Of a DNA stretch of 64,000 nt, positions 11,995 to 22,619 are shown in pieces. The DNA lies in assembly GCA_016648135.1 (NCBI GenBank), contig JADDOH010001520.1, positions 1-64,000 on the forward strand. Direction: 5' to 3'. The translations under genes and the position numbers were made by a program. Origin of the DNA: Agrypnia vestita (Eukaryota > Arthropoda > Insecta > Trichoptera > Phryganeidae). Within the stretch, counting starts at the first letter, position 1. Every line of letters starts with the position of its first letter. The notes below the pieces were generated by a model, which was not told the DNA's origin, ran no database searches, and saw only the letters and a program-made list of their open reading frames with translations.

Positions 11995-12185
11995 TACCGT
12001 GAAAGTATTTTTGCGGACAAATTTTTGCAACGATCTTTCCGGGCACAGTTATTCCAGACATAATTTTTGCGGACATTGATTATTTCGGACAAAAATGTTT
12101 TTGTTACTGTTACATTAGGTTATGTAATATTTTTTGTCCGTGAAAATCCTGCCCGGAGTTGCAAAAATTAGGGGCATAAATAAAA
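11995..12185. repeat. Degenerate inverted repeat with recurring TTTTTGCGGACA motif
   Basis: The motif TTTTTGCGGACA or its variants appears several times (about 12010, 12067, 12090). The blocks ATTTTTGCAAC and CCGGGCA recur in inverted order at about 12022-12050 and 12140-12172. This is a decayed palindromic element of perhaps 170 bp. Confidence 0.5.
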
Positions 12186-12369
12186 ATCCAAATTTCCCGC
12201 ATTAGGTTCATTAAAAATAAATCAAAAACATACAATTATTATTATTTGTTTACAAATTCAATTTATTTATTTTTTAATTGTCAATATATAAAAATGTTGT
12301 TTTAAAAAATACACTCACTTTGAAAAAACAATCATACATTAAATTAATTTTAGTATTGCTTCATTTACA

Positions 12370-12450
12370 GAGTGGAAGTACATTATTAAAACAATTTATT
12401 TTAAACACCAATGCTTAATCCACTGAATTATCGTTTCCATTACTAAAAAA
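12370..12450. repeat. Single arm of foldback family C
   Basis: It matches the arm of the full palindrome at 52065-52285 (ATTAAAACAATTTA, TTTAAACACC, TTAATCCACT). Only one arm is present, so it is a truncated copy. Confidence 0.55.
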
Positions 12451-12478
12451 ATAACGGTTGTAAATAATTGTTCAGCCA

Positions 12479-12481
<3 letters not shown>

Positions 12482-12525
<44 letters not shown>

Positions 12526-12540
12526 TTTCACTCTTTCTCT
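12482..12540. repeat. (CT)n microsatellite
   Basis: A run of CT dinucleotides with one A interruption, passing into CT-rich sequence. Confidence 0.95.
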
Positions 12541-12719
12541 TGGATTTTTTTTCTCCCTAAACAATGTTAACCTATCTCCCTAACTTCTGATTCCGTCGAA
12601 CGTGAATCGCGTCACTATGGCTCAATTGGTTACAGCTATTTACCAGCAATATAAAGTTTCATCAATATTTTTTATGTAATTAAATCTTCGTGATGTAGTG
12701 TTAAAAATAATAATCGGTT

Positions 12720-12895
12720 ATGTCTGATATACCTACCCAACTAGTAGCAAAAACTTCGGATGAGTCTTCTCCATTAAATTTTGAATACAAAATTTTCATT
12801 ACACTTTTAGTGAACAATTAAGGAGATAAAGATTTATATTATAATAAGACAAAATACATATTTCTCATGGCGCAAATGATGATGAAATATATAAA
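12720..12895. repeat. Foldback family A, partial left arm
   Basis: AACTAGTAGCAAAAACTTC, GAGTCTTCT and AGGAGATAA match the arms of the complete family A copies at 35683-36183 and 37990-38586. The second arm is missing, and the fragment ends just before the LTR at 12909. Confidence 0.6.
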
Positions 12896-13065
12896 ATAAC
12901 GCTTGTAATGTCACTATGGAAGAACACTACGGAAAACTCTAGAAAAGTCTACGACCTTCTCGAATCGTCTACAAACGACAATATCAGTCTAGAAGCGATG
13001 AGAACCTACTCCTTAATGCTAGAATAATCTAGTTTAGGAAGTTCAAAAAAACCAACGTTTCCGGG

Positions 13066-13071
13066 TATAAA
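13066..13071 (+). promoter_or_regulatory. TATA box of the LTR promoter
   Basis: TATAAA sits at the same relative position in three LTR copies (13066, 14948, and 30329-30334 on the minus strand), embedded in conserved GGGTATAAAT-like sequence. Its conservation between diverged copies supports it as the LTR core promoter. Confidence 0.6.
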
Positions 13072-13531
13072 TGGCGGAGATCTAGGCCACCGAGTTGTTG
13101 TTGTGTTTTGACAGTTTGTTTGGTGCGAAGTCGCGAAGCCGCGAGCCGCGAGGCAACGGCCAGGGTGGCCACTCGTGAGATAATCGAAGCGAAAAATCGA
13201 GCGGAGTTTCTAAATGGCGAAATTCCAGAGCTACTTCTATGTGGAAGAAATGAATATCTACGAGCGATAAATATGTGTTACCCAGCGATAATAACGAGTT
13301 CATATACGACTGATATATTGAGAAATAGTGTATATTAAATAAAAGAATTAAGTTTAATTCAAGTTAAGTGGTTTTATACATTGATTAATTAATTAATCAC
13401 TAATTAATAAATCCTTCTTCAAAAACAGCAAAATAATTTTGTGGTGGTAGTATTAATATAATTAATGAAAATAAACTTAGTTTTCACCACTTTTGTATTG
13501 AAAATAGCAACATGTTTCAGAGCCCATGGCC

Positions 13532-13789
13532 CCTTCCAGAAATTTTGAAGTTAGAGTTAAGGAACACTTAAACTTAAGGTGTTTAAATAGTAATAATTAT
13601 TCTGAATTTTCTAACCATCTTTTGGCTATGGATCATTCTTTAGATATTAATAAGGGTTTAAAAATTTTACATACAAAAAATACAGAATCACAGTTTGATA
13701 AATTAGAAATTTTGGAAAAGGAAAAAGTGTTAATAGTAAATTTAATATTATTAATATCCAGGTGCTTTTTACAAAGAGTTGTCTTTTAA
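13532..13789 (+). pseudogene. C-terminal endonuclease-domain relic of a Penelope-like element
   Basis: The frame contains FEVRVKEHLNLRC, then SEFSNHLLAMDHSL, then LKILHTKN and LEILEKEKV. This matches the pattern of the C-terminal part of the GIY-YIG nuclease domain of Penelope-like proteins (EH..., S.FA.HL...H, ILH, LE..EI.K). The N-terminal reverse transcriptase is absent. The frame ends at a stop after 13789, and the apparent ATG at 13526 lies in the junction and is not a true start. Confidence 0.7.
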
Positions 13790-13904
13790 ATTTATTTTCA
13801 TGATAAGTAGGTACTTTATTATTATTCATTTTCCATATATAACTTTTTAAATATTTTGAGTGTCTATACCTACTTCGATTTTTGAATTCAATTTTGTTAG
13901 TACA

Positions 13905-13955
13905 CAATTATATCCTGACGAAGAGGCTATGGGCTCTGAAACATGTTGATATTTT
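13905..13955 (+). ncRNA. Hammerhead-ribozyme-like motif, Penelope-like family 1
   Basis: The core CTGACGA is at 13915-13921 and GAAA at 13938-13941, with the palindromic ACATGT stem III. Stem I is 5 bp perfect: ATATC (13910-13914) with GATAT (13948-13952). Stem II is AGAG/CTCT plus one or two inner pairs with a bulge. Predicted cleavage follows T13947. It has the best stem I pairing of the family 1 copies. Confidence 0.6.
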
Positions 13956-14063
13956 CAATACAAAAGTGGTGAAAACTAAGTTTATTTTCATTTATTAAAT
14001 TAATAAATCGCTAATTACATTTCAGTATTTTTATTCATTTCTCCCTAGCCACGATACGTGACA

Positions 14064-14809
14064 ATAATTAAATGTAGAATGTAGTAAAAAAATATAATAT
14101 TAAAATGTAAAAATTAGTTAATATACAAAAAACTAATACGTAAAAAATGTTAATTAAATTCTCTTTCATTTTTACTTCCAGCCAAAGTAGATTTCAGATT
14201 ACTGATTTCTCAACGTTTTATCTTACCGCGGCCAAATCTCGAATTACAAAAATATATGCAATAAACATGGTACGAAATGATAATAAAACACGAAGAATTT
14301 TATTTATGATAGTCTGATTAATGTGATTAAGCTAAAGATGTGTTAATTAACGGGAATAAATGTACCAACATTATTATAATTACAGAGAGAGGCATTCTAT
14401 GCCCAAAAGCTTGCAAACAGTTTTTAAATTTATCGTAAGAATATTCAGTAGACGCTGGTTATTGCGATCAAATTATTACTCGGAGATTTAGATTCTAGTA
14501 TCCGTAAGTAAATTGTCCGAAAATTACACAATTTATTTATGGCAATAAATATGTATGAAAATTTTTGGCACACTTCTTTAAGAAAAATAAAACTTGTTTA
14601 TATATATTGGATAACGTTCCACTTGCTAAAATCAACTCAATAAGGTATCTGGGTGTCACGCTAGATCAGTGTTTCCCAAACTTTTTTACCATGCCCAACC
14701 TTAAGTCTTACTAAAATTCTGATGTCCCCTATGTATATATTATATATAACATATTACATAGGGATTGGTAAGCAGAATGAATAGCGCACTATCCGATTCC
14801 CTTGTAATA
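14064..14809. other. AT-rich spacer between two LTRs
   Basis: No retrotransposon internal coding is visible, so the two LTRs are probably independent insertions. At 14667, CAGTGTTTCCCAAACTTTTT resembles a hAT-type terminal repeat start, but no matching opposite end was seen. Confidence 0.4.
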
Positions 14810-15600
14810 TGTCCACTACCGTAGGAGCTAGAATAGTCTACAATCATCTAAAAATGTCTATAAACGACTAGAATTGCCTAGAAGCGTGAAGAACCTTTTC
14901 CTAAAGACTACAATAATCTAGAAAGTACGAAAATGTCACCATTTGGGTATAAATAATGGAACTACGCCGTGGCGCAAAGAAGAGTCGTATTTTGACAGTT
15001 TGTTCGGTGCGAAGTCGGCCCTGAGATGACGGCCAGGGTGGCCAGTCATGAGATAATAGAAGCGATAGATATCGAGCGAAATAATCAGACGAGTACTTAC
15101 CTAAGTGATGAAATAAATAAAAGAGACTACTTCCTGCAAGAATTAATGTTGTAGTGAATTTTAAATAAAGTATTCCAGCGATAATAAAGTGTTATTTTAC
15201 GAGTGATATATTGCAAAATAGTGTCATTCAAAGTTTAATTTGTGTTATGAGACTTTGTCCATTTAATAATTAATAAACATTAGTAAATAAATCGCTACTT
15301 AATTTCTAGGGTTTTAATTTGCCTCCCGCAGCCACCCTCACGTGATAACTAGTGTCAAAAGCGGGATTCAGGGGATTTTAAGGAACTTGGCAAAGTCCTA
15401 AAAATAAAAACATGTCTGGCGATAGCTGGAGCGACTGATGACTTCAAATAAAATAATGCAGTGCGGTTGATCGAAGTCAGGACAATATCTTAAACAATAA
15501 GATAATCAAGAAAAGAAAGCGGCGGTGGACATCTGTAATCTGAGATTAATGAGAATAATAAGGTAGGTTTTTGAGATTGGGACGCACTAATATTGTTTAC
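14810..15600 (+). mobile_element. 5' LTR plus start of internal region of an LTR retrotransposon
   Basis: The LTR (about 14810-15348) matches the copy at 12909 in TATAAA (14948), TTTTGACAGTTTGTTCGGTG, GACGGCCAGGGTGGCCAGTC and the 3' end. It continues into TAGTGTCAAAAGCGGGATTC, the expected place of the primer binding site. An ATG at about 15411 (MSGDSWSD) then stops at once. The internal region fades within about 250 bp, so only a 5' stub remains. Confidence 0.65.
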
Positions 15601-15781
15601 TATTCAACTTAAAACAAATTGGTTACGAATATTGTGATTCTTATAAGATAAACAGAGACAAAAAATAGATGTGTAATAAGATCCGATTATTATTAGTAAA
15701 ACGATAACTGTATGCGTCACGTGTCAAAAAAGATTGATCACAGTAACCGACGCGTTCAATTATAAAACATAATAAATTCGT

Positions 15782-15950
15782 TGTCTGTCCGTGCGTCCGC
15801 CTATCTGTCCCCGTAACTTCGTGTAGCGTCCGTAATTTCGGTCGAATTCATGGCTAAAAAACGGTCAGAGATAGGGCTTGAACCCCGGGCCACCAAACCC
15901 GAACTGGCCGTTTCAAGCATGTTGCCACGGCCGTCTCTTCGCGGAGCGTC
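15782..15950 (-). mobile_element. SINE family II with tRNA-like head
   Basis: On the minus strand a tRNA-like head (A-box-like GTGGCAACATGCTTGAAACG, B-box GGGGTTCAAGCCC) is followed by a body containing ATGAATTCGACCGAAATTAC, CACGAAGTTACGG and a CAGACGGACGG-like stretch. The body recurs at 63470-63562 on the plus strand without a clear head. This fits a pol III-transcribed SINE. Confidence 0.55.
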
Positions 15951-16704
15951 TAAAAGATGCTATAAATATATACTAGGGCTTAGCAAAGACGCGAACCATT
16001 GCAGATAGTATTTATTAATAAAATAGTATAATTTGATTAATCAAGAATATTTCTCAAATTACATTTTCAGTTTTTAAAACATGCAATTAAAGTTTATAGC
16101 TCTTTTTTTTAGATATTATTACAGTAATACTTTCCTGTTATGCGAATTCTGAAAAAATGATCTTTATATGCAAAAGATTCTAAAAAGCATTGAACACAAT
16201 GTCAGGCGCTTACTGTTTTATTATTTTTAAAAATATAATATGATTAGATTAATCTTATATGTTCATCAGTGAATACTTTCAAGTCTGACAATACAACTCG
16301 GCAATTAAAATTTTAAAAAGTCTCTGTGCGACTTAACAGTTATACCAGCGTGCGTGTCGTATATTTTATTACGACAGACAGCACAAAAACAATTCACAAG
16401 ACTGTTATCTGTAAATCACATTATTATTTCGATCACTCTAACTGATACAGCGTCGTATAATTGTCCGCTTCCATAGTCGACATAACTGGCTTAGCCGCAA
16501 ATATAACGTCTAAACAACAAAACAAAATCTGTCCAACTGATTTTATTCTAGAACCTTCCAATACCTTCACAAAAGTCAATGAAAATCAAGTTATCAAAAT
16601 GCCATTCCGAATAGACTTTGAAATAGGTTGTTAAACTTGGCTGACCTTTGAATATAATCTTGAAGTATAATGGAATATAAGAGTAAATGAAAGATAATCA
16701 TTGT

Positions 16705-17890
16705 AACTTACAGAATAGCCTGGAAAGGTGGAGGAAGATCCTGGGTGATAATGGCCTAAAAATTAGCAGGAAAAAGACGGAATATCTGTACCTGCCATTT
16801 GAAGACACATTTTTTTTAAATTTTTTTTTTTAAATTTTATTTTTATTTTTATTTATTAGAGACACTAACAGGATAATGGGTACATGACACTCAGATAATA
16901 AACATTATAGTGAAGACTATGCCCATTATCCCAATTACAAGTGTCTTCGGCACGCTCTAGTAACATGTATTTTTGTAATTAATTATATTTCACATGTACA
17001 TTTATGTATATTATATATTTGTGTTTGAGTGTAGTGCGATTAGTATTTAATGGATCTATAGGTTCATGACGTCGTTTAGAAAATGGATGTTGTGTATGAG
17101 TGAGTTTTTGAACGAAGATAACGTGTCTGCAAGAATATCAGCATCAATGTTAGGGTCAGCACAATACAAATTATATGTGCGACACAAACTTGTAATGGGA
17201 GAAAAGTAACCGACATTATTAGTGTGCTGACTTATTCTGAAGAACTCCGGGAGAACAAATGCTGTAACTCCTTCAATGCAACTGGATGAGGAAAGATTAG
17301 CCAACTGTGATGCATTTATGTATCTGGGATCACTAATTCACAGAGAAGGAGGATGTGCAGCGGATGTCGACCATGGAATAGGTGTGGGATGGATGAAATT
17401 TAGATCCGTAACGTAAAAATTCCAATAAAACTTAAACGAAAGGTATAACAGACTATTGTTAATGCTGAACTTTGTACTAACCCGAATGCTGAACTTTGTA
17501 CAACTCCTACTCTAGGCAACTCAAAACAGCAGAAATGCGAATGCTTAGATGGTTGGCAAGAGTAACACTAAAATATAGGATTATAAATTCATGCATTCGT
17601 AGTAGCCTGGGTGTCACAAAAAATATAGAGTAAGCTGAAGGAACGAAGGTTGAGATGGTATAGGCACATAAAACGAAGACCACCAGACTAACACCAGGTA
17701 AAGCAGGCAATGTCTACGGTGCTTTATCGATAGTCATCCAGAGAAAGACCAAAGAACTCCTGAATGACTCAATGTTTCAAAATCCTACAGAGAAACCGCC
17801 TGGATGAAAGCGATACCCAGAACCGAAAAAAATACAGCCTGAGAACGAGAAGAGCCAACAACAGCAGCCTACTTAGGCAATGAGTTGGGA
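16705..17890 (+). pseudogene. RTE-like LINE relic split by a 0.46-kb insertion
   Basis: 16705-16800 encodes LERWRKILGDNGLKISRKKT, and 17274-17400 continues with QLDEERLANCDAFMYLGSLI and then GVGWMKFRS. Further frame-shifted pieces (KTAEMRMLRWLARVT, then RLRWYRHIKRR) run to about 17690. These are the post-catalytic C-terminal blocks of RTE-like reverse transcriptases (SRKKTEY, YLGS, MRMLRW). About 16803-17265 is an unrelated AT-rich insertion with a long T-rich start. Several stops and shifts make it inactive. Confidence 0.7.
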
Positions 17891-17984
17891 CAGTGCAAGG
17901 AAGAACAATACTTAGCTGACCTTGGAACCCACGCTCTCTTTGTGATGTATTTAATATCTTTACAATATTTATTTTGTAATTATT

Positions 17985-18250
17985 AGGTAATATTTTATTA
18001 TCATAAAATGAAAGCAGACTGAATGCGGTGGAAACGTGGTCACTTGTTTGGAAAATCTTTGTTTGATAGAACGAGGAATGAACAAATCAGAAGTGAATGT
18101 AATGCTGGCAATAACATGAAAAAACTATTGCTGACGTAGTTTGATCATGCAGAACTTATGAGTGAGTAAAGAATATATATCAGGCGAGTGTTGAAGGTAT
18201 CAGAAACAGAGTGCATATGCGAAAGGCTTGATATGATCAGATATAAAAAA
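17985..18250 (+). pseudogene. RTE-like LINE C-terminus, family A, decayed
   Basis: The frame begins MKADLMRWKRGHLFGKSLFD, then RNEQIRSECNAGNN, then breaks. It is homologous to the better copy at 41907-42346. The reading frame shifts after the RNEQIRSECNAG block. It lies directly after another RTE relic in the same orientation but from a different family. Confidence 0.6.
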
Positions 18251-18371
18251 CGAAATTCCTAATTTTTTTATGGCTCCCCTGCAAACCTGCATTTTTTGAC
18301 TCATTCGGTTGCTACATTCTCAGTCATGAGTTCATAGGCTAAGAAGAGAATCCTATAGATAATCTTATATT

Positions 18372-18415
18372 TGCGGCCATCTTAGCTCAGTGGATAACAC
18401 TGACGGTCTCAGTTT
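18372..18415 (+). other. tRNA-like A-box fragment
   Basis: CTTAGCTCAGTGGATAACAC followed by TGACGGTCTCAG resembles the 5' half of a tRNA (acceptor end, D arm and anticodon arm). No B-box follows, so it is a broken tRNA or SINE head. Confidence 0.4.
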
Positions 18416-19152
18416 TGTTTCCCGATGAAGTCATAATAAAATTGTGATGTATACATGAAACCAAATAAAAGGCAGGTAATTGCGGTTTTCTTCAGTATAT
18501 TTTCAAATAATTTGTGCATCGACCGACGCTAACAAAAACCGTATGCTAACTGCACGCTAGTAAGAAGAACATATAGAGCGAGAGTTGGTGATCTCCTTTT
18601 AATAGCAGCACCATTTTGTACTCCTGTTTAGATAGCCTGTCTGAATACAGCACAAAAGGTGTATGATTTGCTCAAACCTGGGTATTGTTGTGACGTGTTT
18701 CACTTTAGTAAAAATGCCTCAAACCTCAAGGTCTTTTGAAGCGCTAAAAAAATATTTCTTCAGTTGAAAGACTGTGCTTGTCCAACGATTTTCCGTTTTC
18801 TGATTTTAACACATCATGTTTATGCGTTATTCAGTCATCGTGTATATGGTATCGGATTTTCTTATTTCGAAAATAGCACCCCATAAATACAACGCCATCT
18901 CGCGACTGAATTTAAGGATACTTTCTTAATGCGATACCGACCGCACGAAACCATGCGATCGCAGGAGTTCGCATGACGATGAAAGTTTCAAACGAAAAAT
19001 AACAATCGTTCGTCATAGTGGCGTGCGTGACTGAAATCTGGAACTCCGTTCCCCGAGTTCGTCCGAGATCAAACGAGAATATTTTTTCCCGTTATTTAAG
19101 AAAATTCGTTGTTTCTTGGATTACCAATTTTTTTTTTAAAGACGAAAAGCGT

Positions 19153-19543
19153 CAAAAGTAAGTAGGCTAAATCCAAGATAATGGTCCCATTGCATATACA
19201 ACGAAAATGATTATTTCACTATATTATTAAATGTGCTAATAACAAAATGAAAGATAATTTACGTTTAAAAAGTAAGTATTAAATAAGATATTACACTTTA
19301 AAGTTTCGAAAAATGCACTGCATATTTTGACATTTCATAGGCAATATACGAGGTTAGGTTAGGTTATTAGGTTTGGTTAGGTTAGGTTTAATAACCAAAC
19401 CTAATGGTTTGGTTTGTTTAATTTAGATTACGATTATTTTAGTTAGATTAAATTAACAGGACATTAAATTATATAGTGAAATACTTATTTTCATTGTATG
19501 AACAACGGGACCATAGTCTTGGATTATTCCAGTAAGTAAATGT
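19153..19543. repeat. Foldback element with TTAGG array inside
   Basis: The left arm (AGTAAGTAGG, AATCCAAGATAATGGTCCCA, CATATACAACGAAAATGATT, ATTTCACTATAT) is the inverse of the right arm (ATATAGTGAAATACTTATTT, GGGACCATAGTCTTGGATTA, AGTAAGTAAATG). Each arm is about 90 bp. The centre carries pentamer GGTTA repeats and a small AACCAAACC hairpin. Confidence 0.75.
19349..19412 (+). repeat. Interrupted interstitial TTAGG array
   Basis: Short GGTTA runs interrupted by TATTAGGTTTGG, within the foldback element at 19153-19543. TTAGG is the canonical insect telomere unit, but the array is internal and only about 60 bp. Confidence 0.8.
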
Positions 19544-19689
19544 TGTTAACAAACTGTCACCTTTCAACTTAGTAATCTTTTTGCACTTGAAGAACAGTAA
19601 TGGCGTTTCTAAAATGAATTTACGAGTGTGAACAATGAATGCATAATTTATTTGATATAATCTGTCTTCAGTGTATGGGAGTGTGTCAT

Positions 19690-19795
19690 TATTTGTGTGT
19701 ATCGGTGTGCGGAAAATTGCTTGCTAACAATTGCTCGCACATAGTTGATCGCCCACAATTGCTCGTCAAGAAATTTGCTCGCTATTTCTTTTTTA
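19690..19795 (-). repeat. Degenerate short tandem repeat of AATTGCTCG-like units
   Basis: About five degenerate units (AATTGCTTGC, AATTGCTCGC, TTGATCGCCC, AATTGCTCGT, TTTGCTCGCT) are spaced 14-20 bp apart. No transposon ends are visible around it. Confidence 0.5.
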
Positions 19796-19906
19796 CATGA
19801 ATATAGATGATAATATAGATTAAGAAACATGTTTATTAAAAAACTTACGCATATATTTTCAATTATTATTTACAAGCAATTGTTGTCAACTAAATGCATT
19901 TATAAA

Positions 19907-19948
19907 GGTTAGGTTAGGTTAGGTTAGGTTAGGTTAGGTTAGGTTAAG
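19907..19948 (+). repeat. Interstitial (GGTTA)n telomere-type array
   Basis: About eight uninterrupted GGTTA units, a perfect match to the insect TTAGG telomere repeat. It lies about 0.4 kb from the foldback that carries another array. Confidence 0.9.
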
Positions 19949-20225
19949 TAAGTAGGTATTTACTACAAATAGCAATGCATACAGGTAACAGAAAAAAAAC
20001 CGTACCTAATTTATTCAAGCATTTAAGTTAATTTATATAATAGTTAATTTCTATATTACTAGAAAGTGAGGCAGTGCGCGTATAGTATTGTAGTGTACCT
20101 TGTCATACATAGTATCGCCACAAGGCTTTGGTTGGCAGGACTTGACGGATATTGAAGCTTGCATCCATATAGCGTATTGACTACACCATTAAATTTTTAA
20201 ATGACTACGAGAAAATAATATTAAT

Positions 20226-20325
20226 AATTCACGTTTGAACTCGATGAGATTCGAATCTGCTCTTCCAGAGAGAATACAATTTTTTGTCAGTTTCTTTACC
20301 AACTACACCTCGGCGGTGTGTGTGG
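20226..20325 (-). other. Degenerate tRNA-like sequence
   Basis: The minus strand shows an A-box-like GTGTAGTTGGTAAAGAAACT and a B-box-like AGATTCGAATCTC about 45 nt downstream. The stems do not fold cleanly. It is probably a decayed SINE head. Confidence 0.45.
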
Positions 20326-20803
20326 ATATTACCGTATTTATAAGAAAGTGTTAATGTAACATGAATACATATAAATAAGTTTTAGCAGTTATTAAATGTA
20401 TTGAGGTTCCGAAAAATTAGTAATTTAGTTAATAAAAGAGAAAAACTTTAATTAATTTTGAATTATTTGAAATGGGATTATTGTAAAGAGATACTTTATA
20501 TATGTTTTTATACAATTTGGTGGTATACAATTTTGGTTGGACTTATGACTGTCTCACTAGAAGAATCTGAGTAGAAATTTACAAGAGTCTTGTAGGTACA
20601 TAAAATAATAAGTAATTATTAAATCTTAATTAATCAAAATCATTTGGGTTATTTATTACCACTATTTTAATTTATAAAGAATAAACTAATAATTTATAAA
20701 GCATTACTTTTATAAAAAATAAAAGTACCTGTACATAAAAAATAATGAAAAATATAAATACGGTAATTAGAAAAGGTGCAGTAATGAATAATTTATATAG
20801 GCA

Positions 20804-20853
20804 TTAATTAATTTGGGTAAAAGCACTTTTATGTTTTTACCCAAATTAATTAA
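20804..20853. repeat. Perfect 19-bp palindrome
   Basis: TTAATTAATTTGGGTAAAA and its exact complement flank a loop of about 12 nt. Less perfect inverted similarity (AGTACNTGTACAT-like blocks) extends outward to about 20720 and 20930, suggesting a small foldback MITE. Confidence 0.7.
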
Positions 20854-21129
20854 ATTTTCAATTCAGAATTTTTTAGGGTATATCATATTTTTGTCGTAAT
20901 TTATTACCGTACTTTTACTTACAGTACTTTTTTGTATATGTATTTTTATTTTTAGTTCGGGTCTAAAATAGTTGAAACTCCTTTGCCTATATATAGTGCG
21001 TGTTCTTGTGATTTGTAAATTAAGTTTGTTAATTCGTATGACAATTGTAATAGAACAGTACGATATAACAGTACAATACATTTCAACCCAAATTTATATC
21101 ATTTTTCCTAAGCAAAGTTGCATGGATGA

Positions 21130-21460
21130 TAGAGGAGACTCACTTTATAGTAAAATTGAGTTAATATTAAAAAAATTTAACCTACGAAAACTTAGAGAAA
21201 ACACTGGCTTGATCTCCATATGCAAAATATTAAACGGCCACACTTATGTGCTTTTGTTAATGGGACAAATACAATTCAATATCCTTTCCCGTAGACTCAG
21301 AAATAATGAAGTGGTGTCCCTTAGCCATCAATGAACTAGTTGTGAATTCCATGCTTCTATGTCACTGTATGTCGTCTTATCAACTCAAGACAGGATCTGG
21401 ACTTCTTCGGTGTAAGTCTGTCTACATTCAAACGATCTTTGATTAGATAGTCCAGATCTT
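21130..21460 (+). pseudogene. LINE 3' coding fragment (CR1/Jockey-like)
   Basis: The frame reads KFNLRKLRENTGLISICKIL, then LLLMGQIQFNI..RRLRNNE. This is the pattern of the C-terminal end of CR1/Jockey-type polyproteins (LI.L.KILNG..D...LL..I.F..P...LRN). After a stop near 21334 similarity continues weakly to about 21460. The ATG at 20972 is unrelated sequence joined to this piece. Confidence 0.55.
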
Positions 21461-22154
21461 GTTACTACTTTTCATTCGTCCTTACTTTTATTTTAAATTA
21501 CTACAACCTTTATTCTGATGTATTTTACGTTTTTCATGTTATGTATAATATTATTTTTTATTGCACTATGTCCGTTAATTTCAATAAAAAAATCATACAT
21601 TAATTTTATCGATAGTTTTTATTTTCAAGCAACTCAGTGTCAAAATTTTCGCTAATTTACGGTTTTAAAAATGACCCCGCGACCCTGGAATTAATTAAAA
21701 ATCCAAAAAAGCTACGTGAGATTGCCGACACCTTTTGACCTTTTATTTCGCTGTCTCAAGAACTTACAAAAAGGTTCCTCGTGAATCTCAATTATGCGAA
21801 TGTTCGCGCGCCAAGAATTGGCACGTTTCAAAGAAAATAAAGATTCAAAGAACCGTCCTTAAAAAATATATGTTTGTAGATTTCAATATTTCATATGTAT
21901 TACCATATTTATGCGTTCTTCGTGTGGGACGTTAGGTCTTGATGCTTTACAGCGATATGTAAATGAAAAGCAGTTCTATGAACGATTTTGAATAAAAATA
22001 ATTGGTCATCCTGGCTTATCGTATCTGGTATATCTAGATCGCACCAGTTTTTTGCTATCTTATTACTACCGATTAATTTTTGTACATGACATGTTTTATA
22101 CATGAGTAATGAAGGAGACATAAAAAATTGAAAATTCAGCAAAACAGAGCAATG

Positions 22155-22250
22155 AGTCTTCTGGTTTTAGTTTTCTGGGATATTCTGCCATGTTTCTACC
22201 ACCTCTCGGATTCCATTGCAGGGTCCATCATCAGGGCTGATATATTTTAA
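22155..22250 (+). repeat. Penelope-like terminal repeat fragment, family 5
   Basis: GTTTTCTGGGATATTCTGCC is followed about 35 bp later by the reverse complement of a hammerhead-type core (minus strand CTGATGA at 22228-22234, then a GGACC/GGAATCC stem region). The GAAA box reads GAGA here, so it is inactive. Other copies: 27682-27780 and 54061-54190. Confidence 0.5.
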
Positions 22251-22507
22251 TGTGTGTTGCTGATGTTTGAAGTGTGTGATGGTGTTTGTTGAAGTGAGAT
22301 TGAAATAATGGATGGACTAAAGTGCTGGGGTTTGTTGAATTGAGATTGAAAAATATGATTTAAATATTTATCCACATTAGTCCACGATTCGAATAATTTT
22401 AGAATAGTACCGGAAAGTAGGTACTTGAATATCTGAGAAAAATGTGCATTTTTTGGGCGTGTGTATATATGTGTGACCACAAATGTATGTAAGAATGCAT
22501 TGTCATC

Positions 22508-22582
22508 CACATCAAGTCGATGCGCAAAATTTCAGCTCGATTGAATGACGTATGTTAATTTTAATTTCCAAGATTTTACCAC
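22508..22582 (+). repeat. Dispersed repeat shared with 40962-41040
   Basis: Both copies contain GCAAAATTTCAGCTCGATTG followed by GTTAATTTT..TTTCAAGATTT. The same AGCTCGATTGGATC block occurs in repeat F (56275-56590). The element class is unknown. Confidence 0.55.
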
Positions 22583-22619
22583 TAGTAATGTAGGAGTTTC
22601 AAGATTTTTTTCCACGAGT

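Larger units (their letters stand above)
13464..13992 (+). mobile_element. Penelope-like element 3' fragment with inverted terminal repeat pieces, nested in an LTR
   Basis: The ends 13464-13528 and about 13918-13992 are inverted copies of one another (AATGAAAATAAACTTAG). Between them lie a GIY-YIG-type C-terminal coding relic and the 3' terminal repeat. Inverted partial terminal repeats at the 5' end are a known oddity of Penelope-like insertions. The element splits the LTR at 12909-14063 and is therefore younger than it. Confidence 0.75.
12909..14063 (+). mobile_element. LTR of an LTR retrotransposon, interrupted by a Penelope-like insert
   Basis: The LTR starts TGTCACTATGG and ends CGATACGTGACA, giving short inverted ends (TGTCAC/GTGACA). 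It has a TATAAA at 13066-13071 followed about 35 bp later by the conserved block TTTTGACAGTTTGTTTGG. Copies lie at 14810-15348 and, reversed, at 29944-30511. Positions 13464-13992 are a separate Penelope-like insertion, so the LTR itself is about 625 bp. No internal region is attached, so it looks like a solo LTR. The superfamily is not determinable from the LTR alone. Confidence 0.75.

Noticed and set aside
12909..15348. Two LTRs as one provirus with LTRs at both ends
   Set aside because: The 750 bp between them carries no retrotransposon coding or priming sites, and the second LTR is the one with a downstream internal stub.
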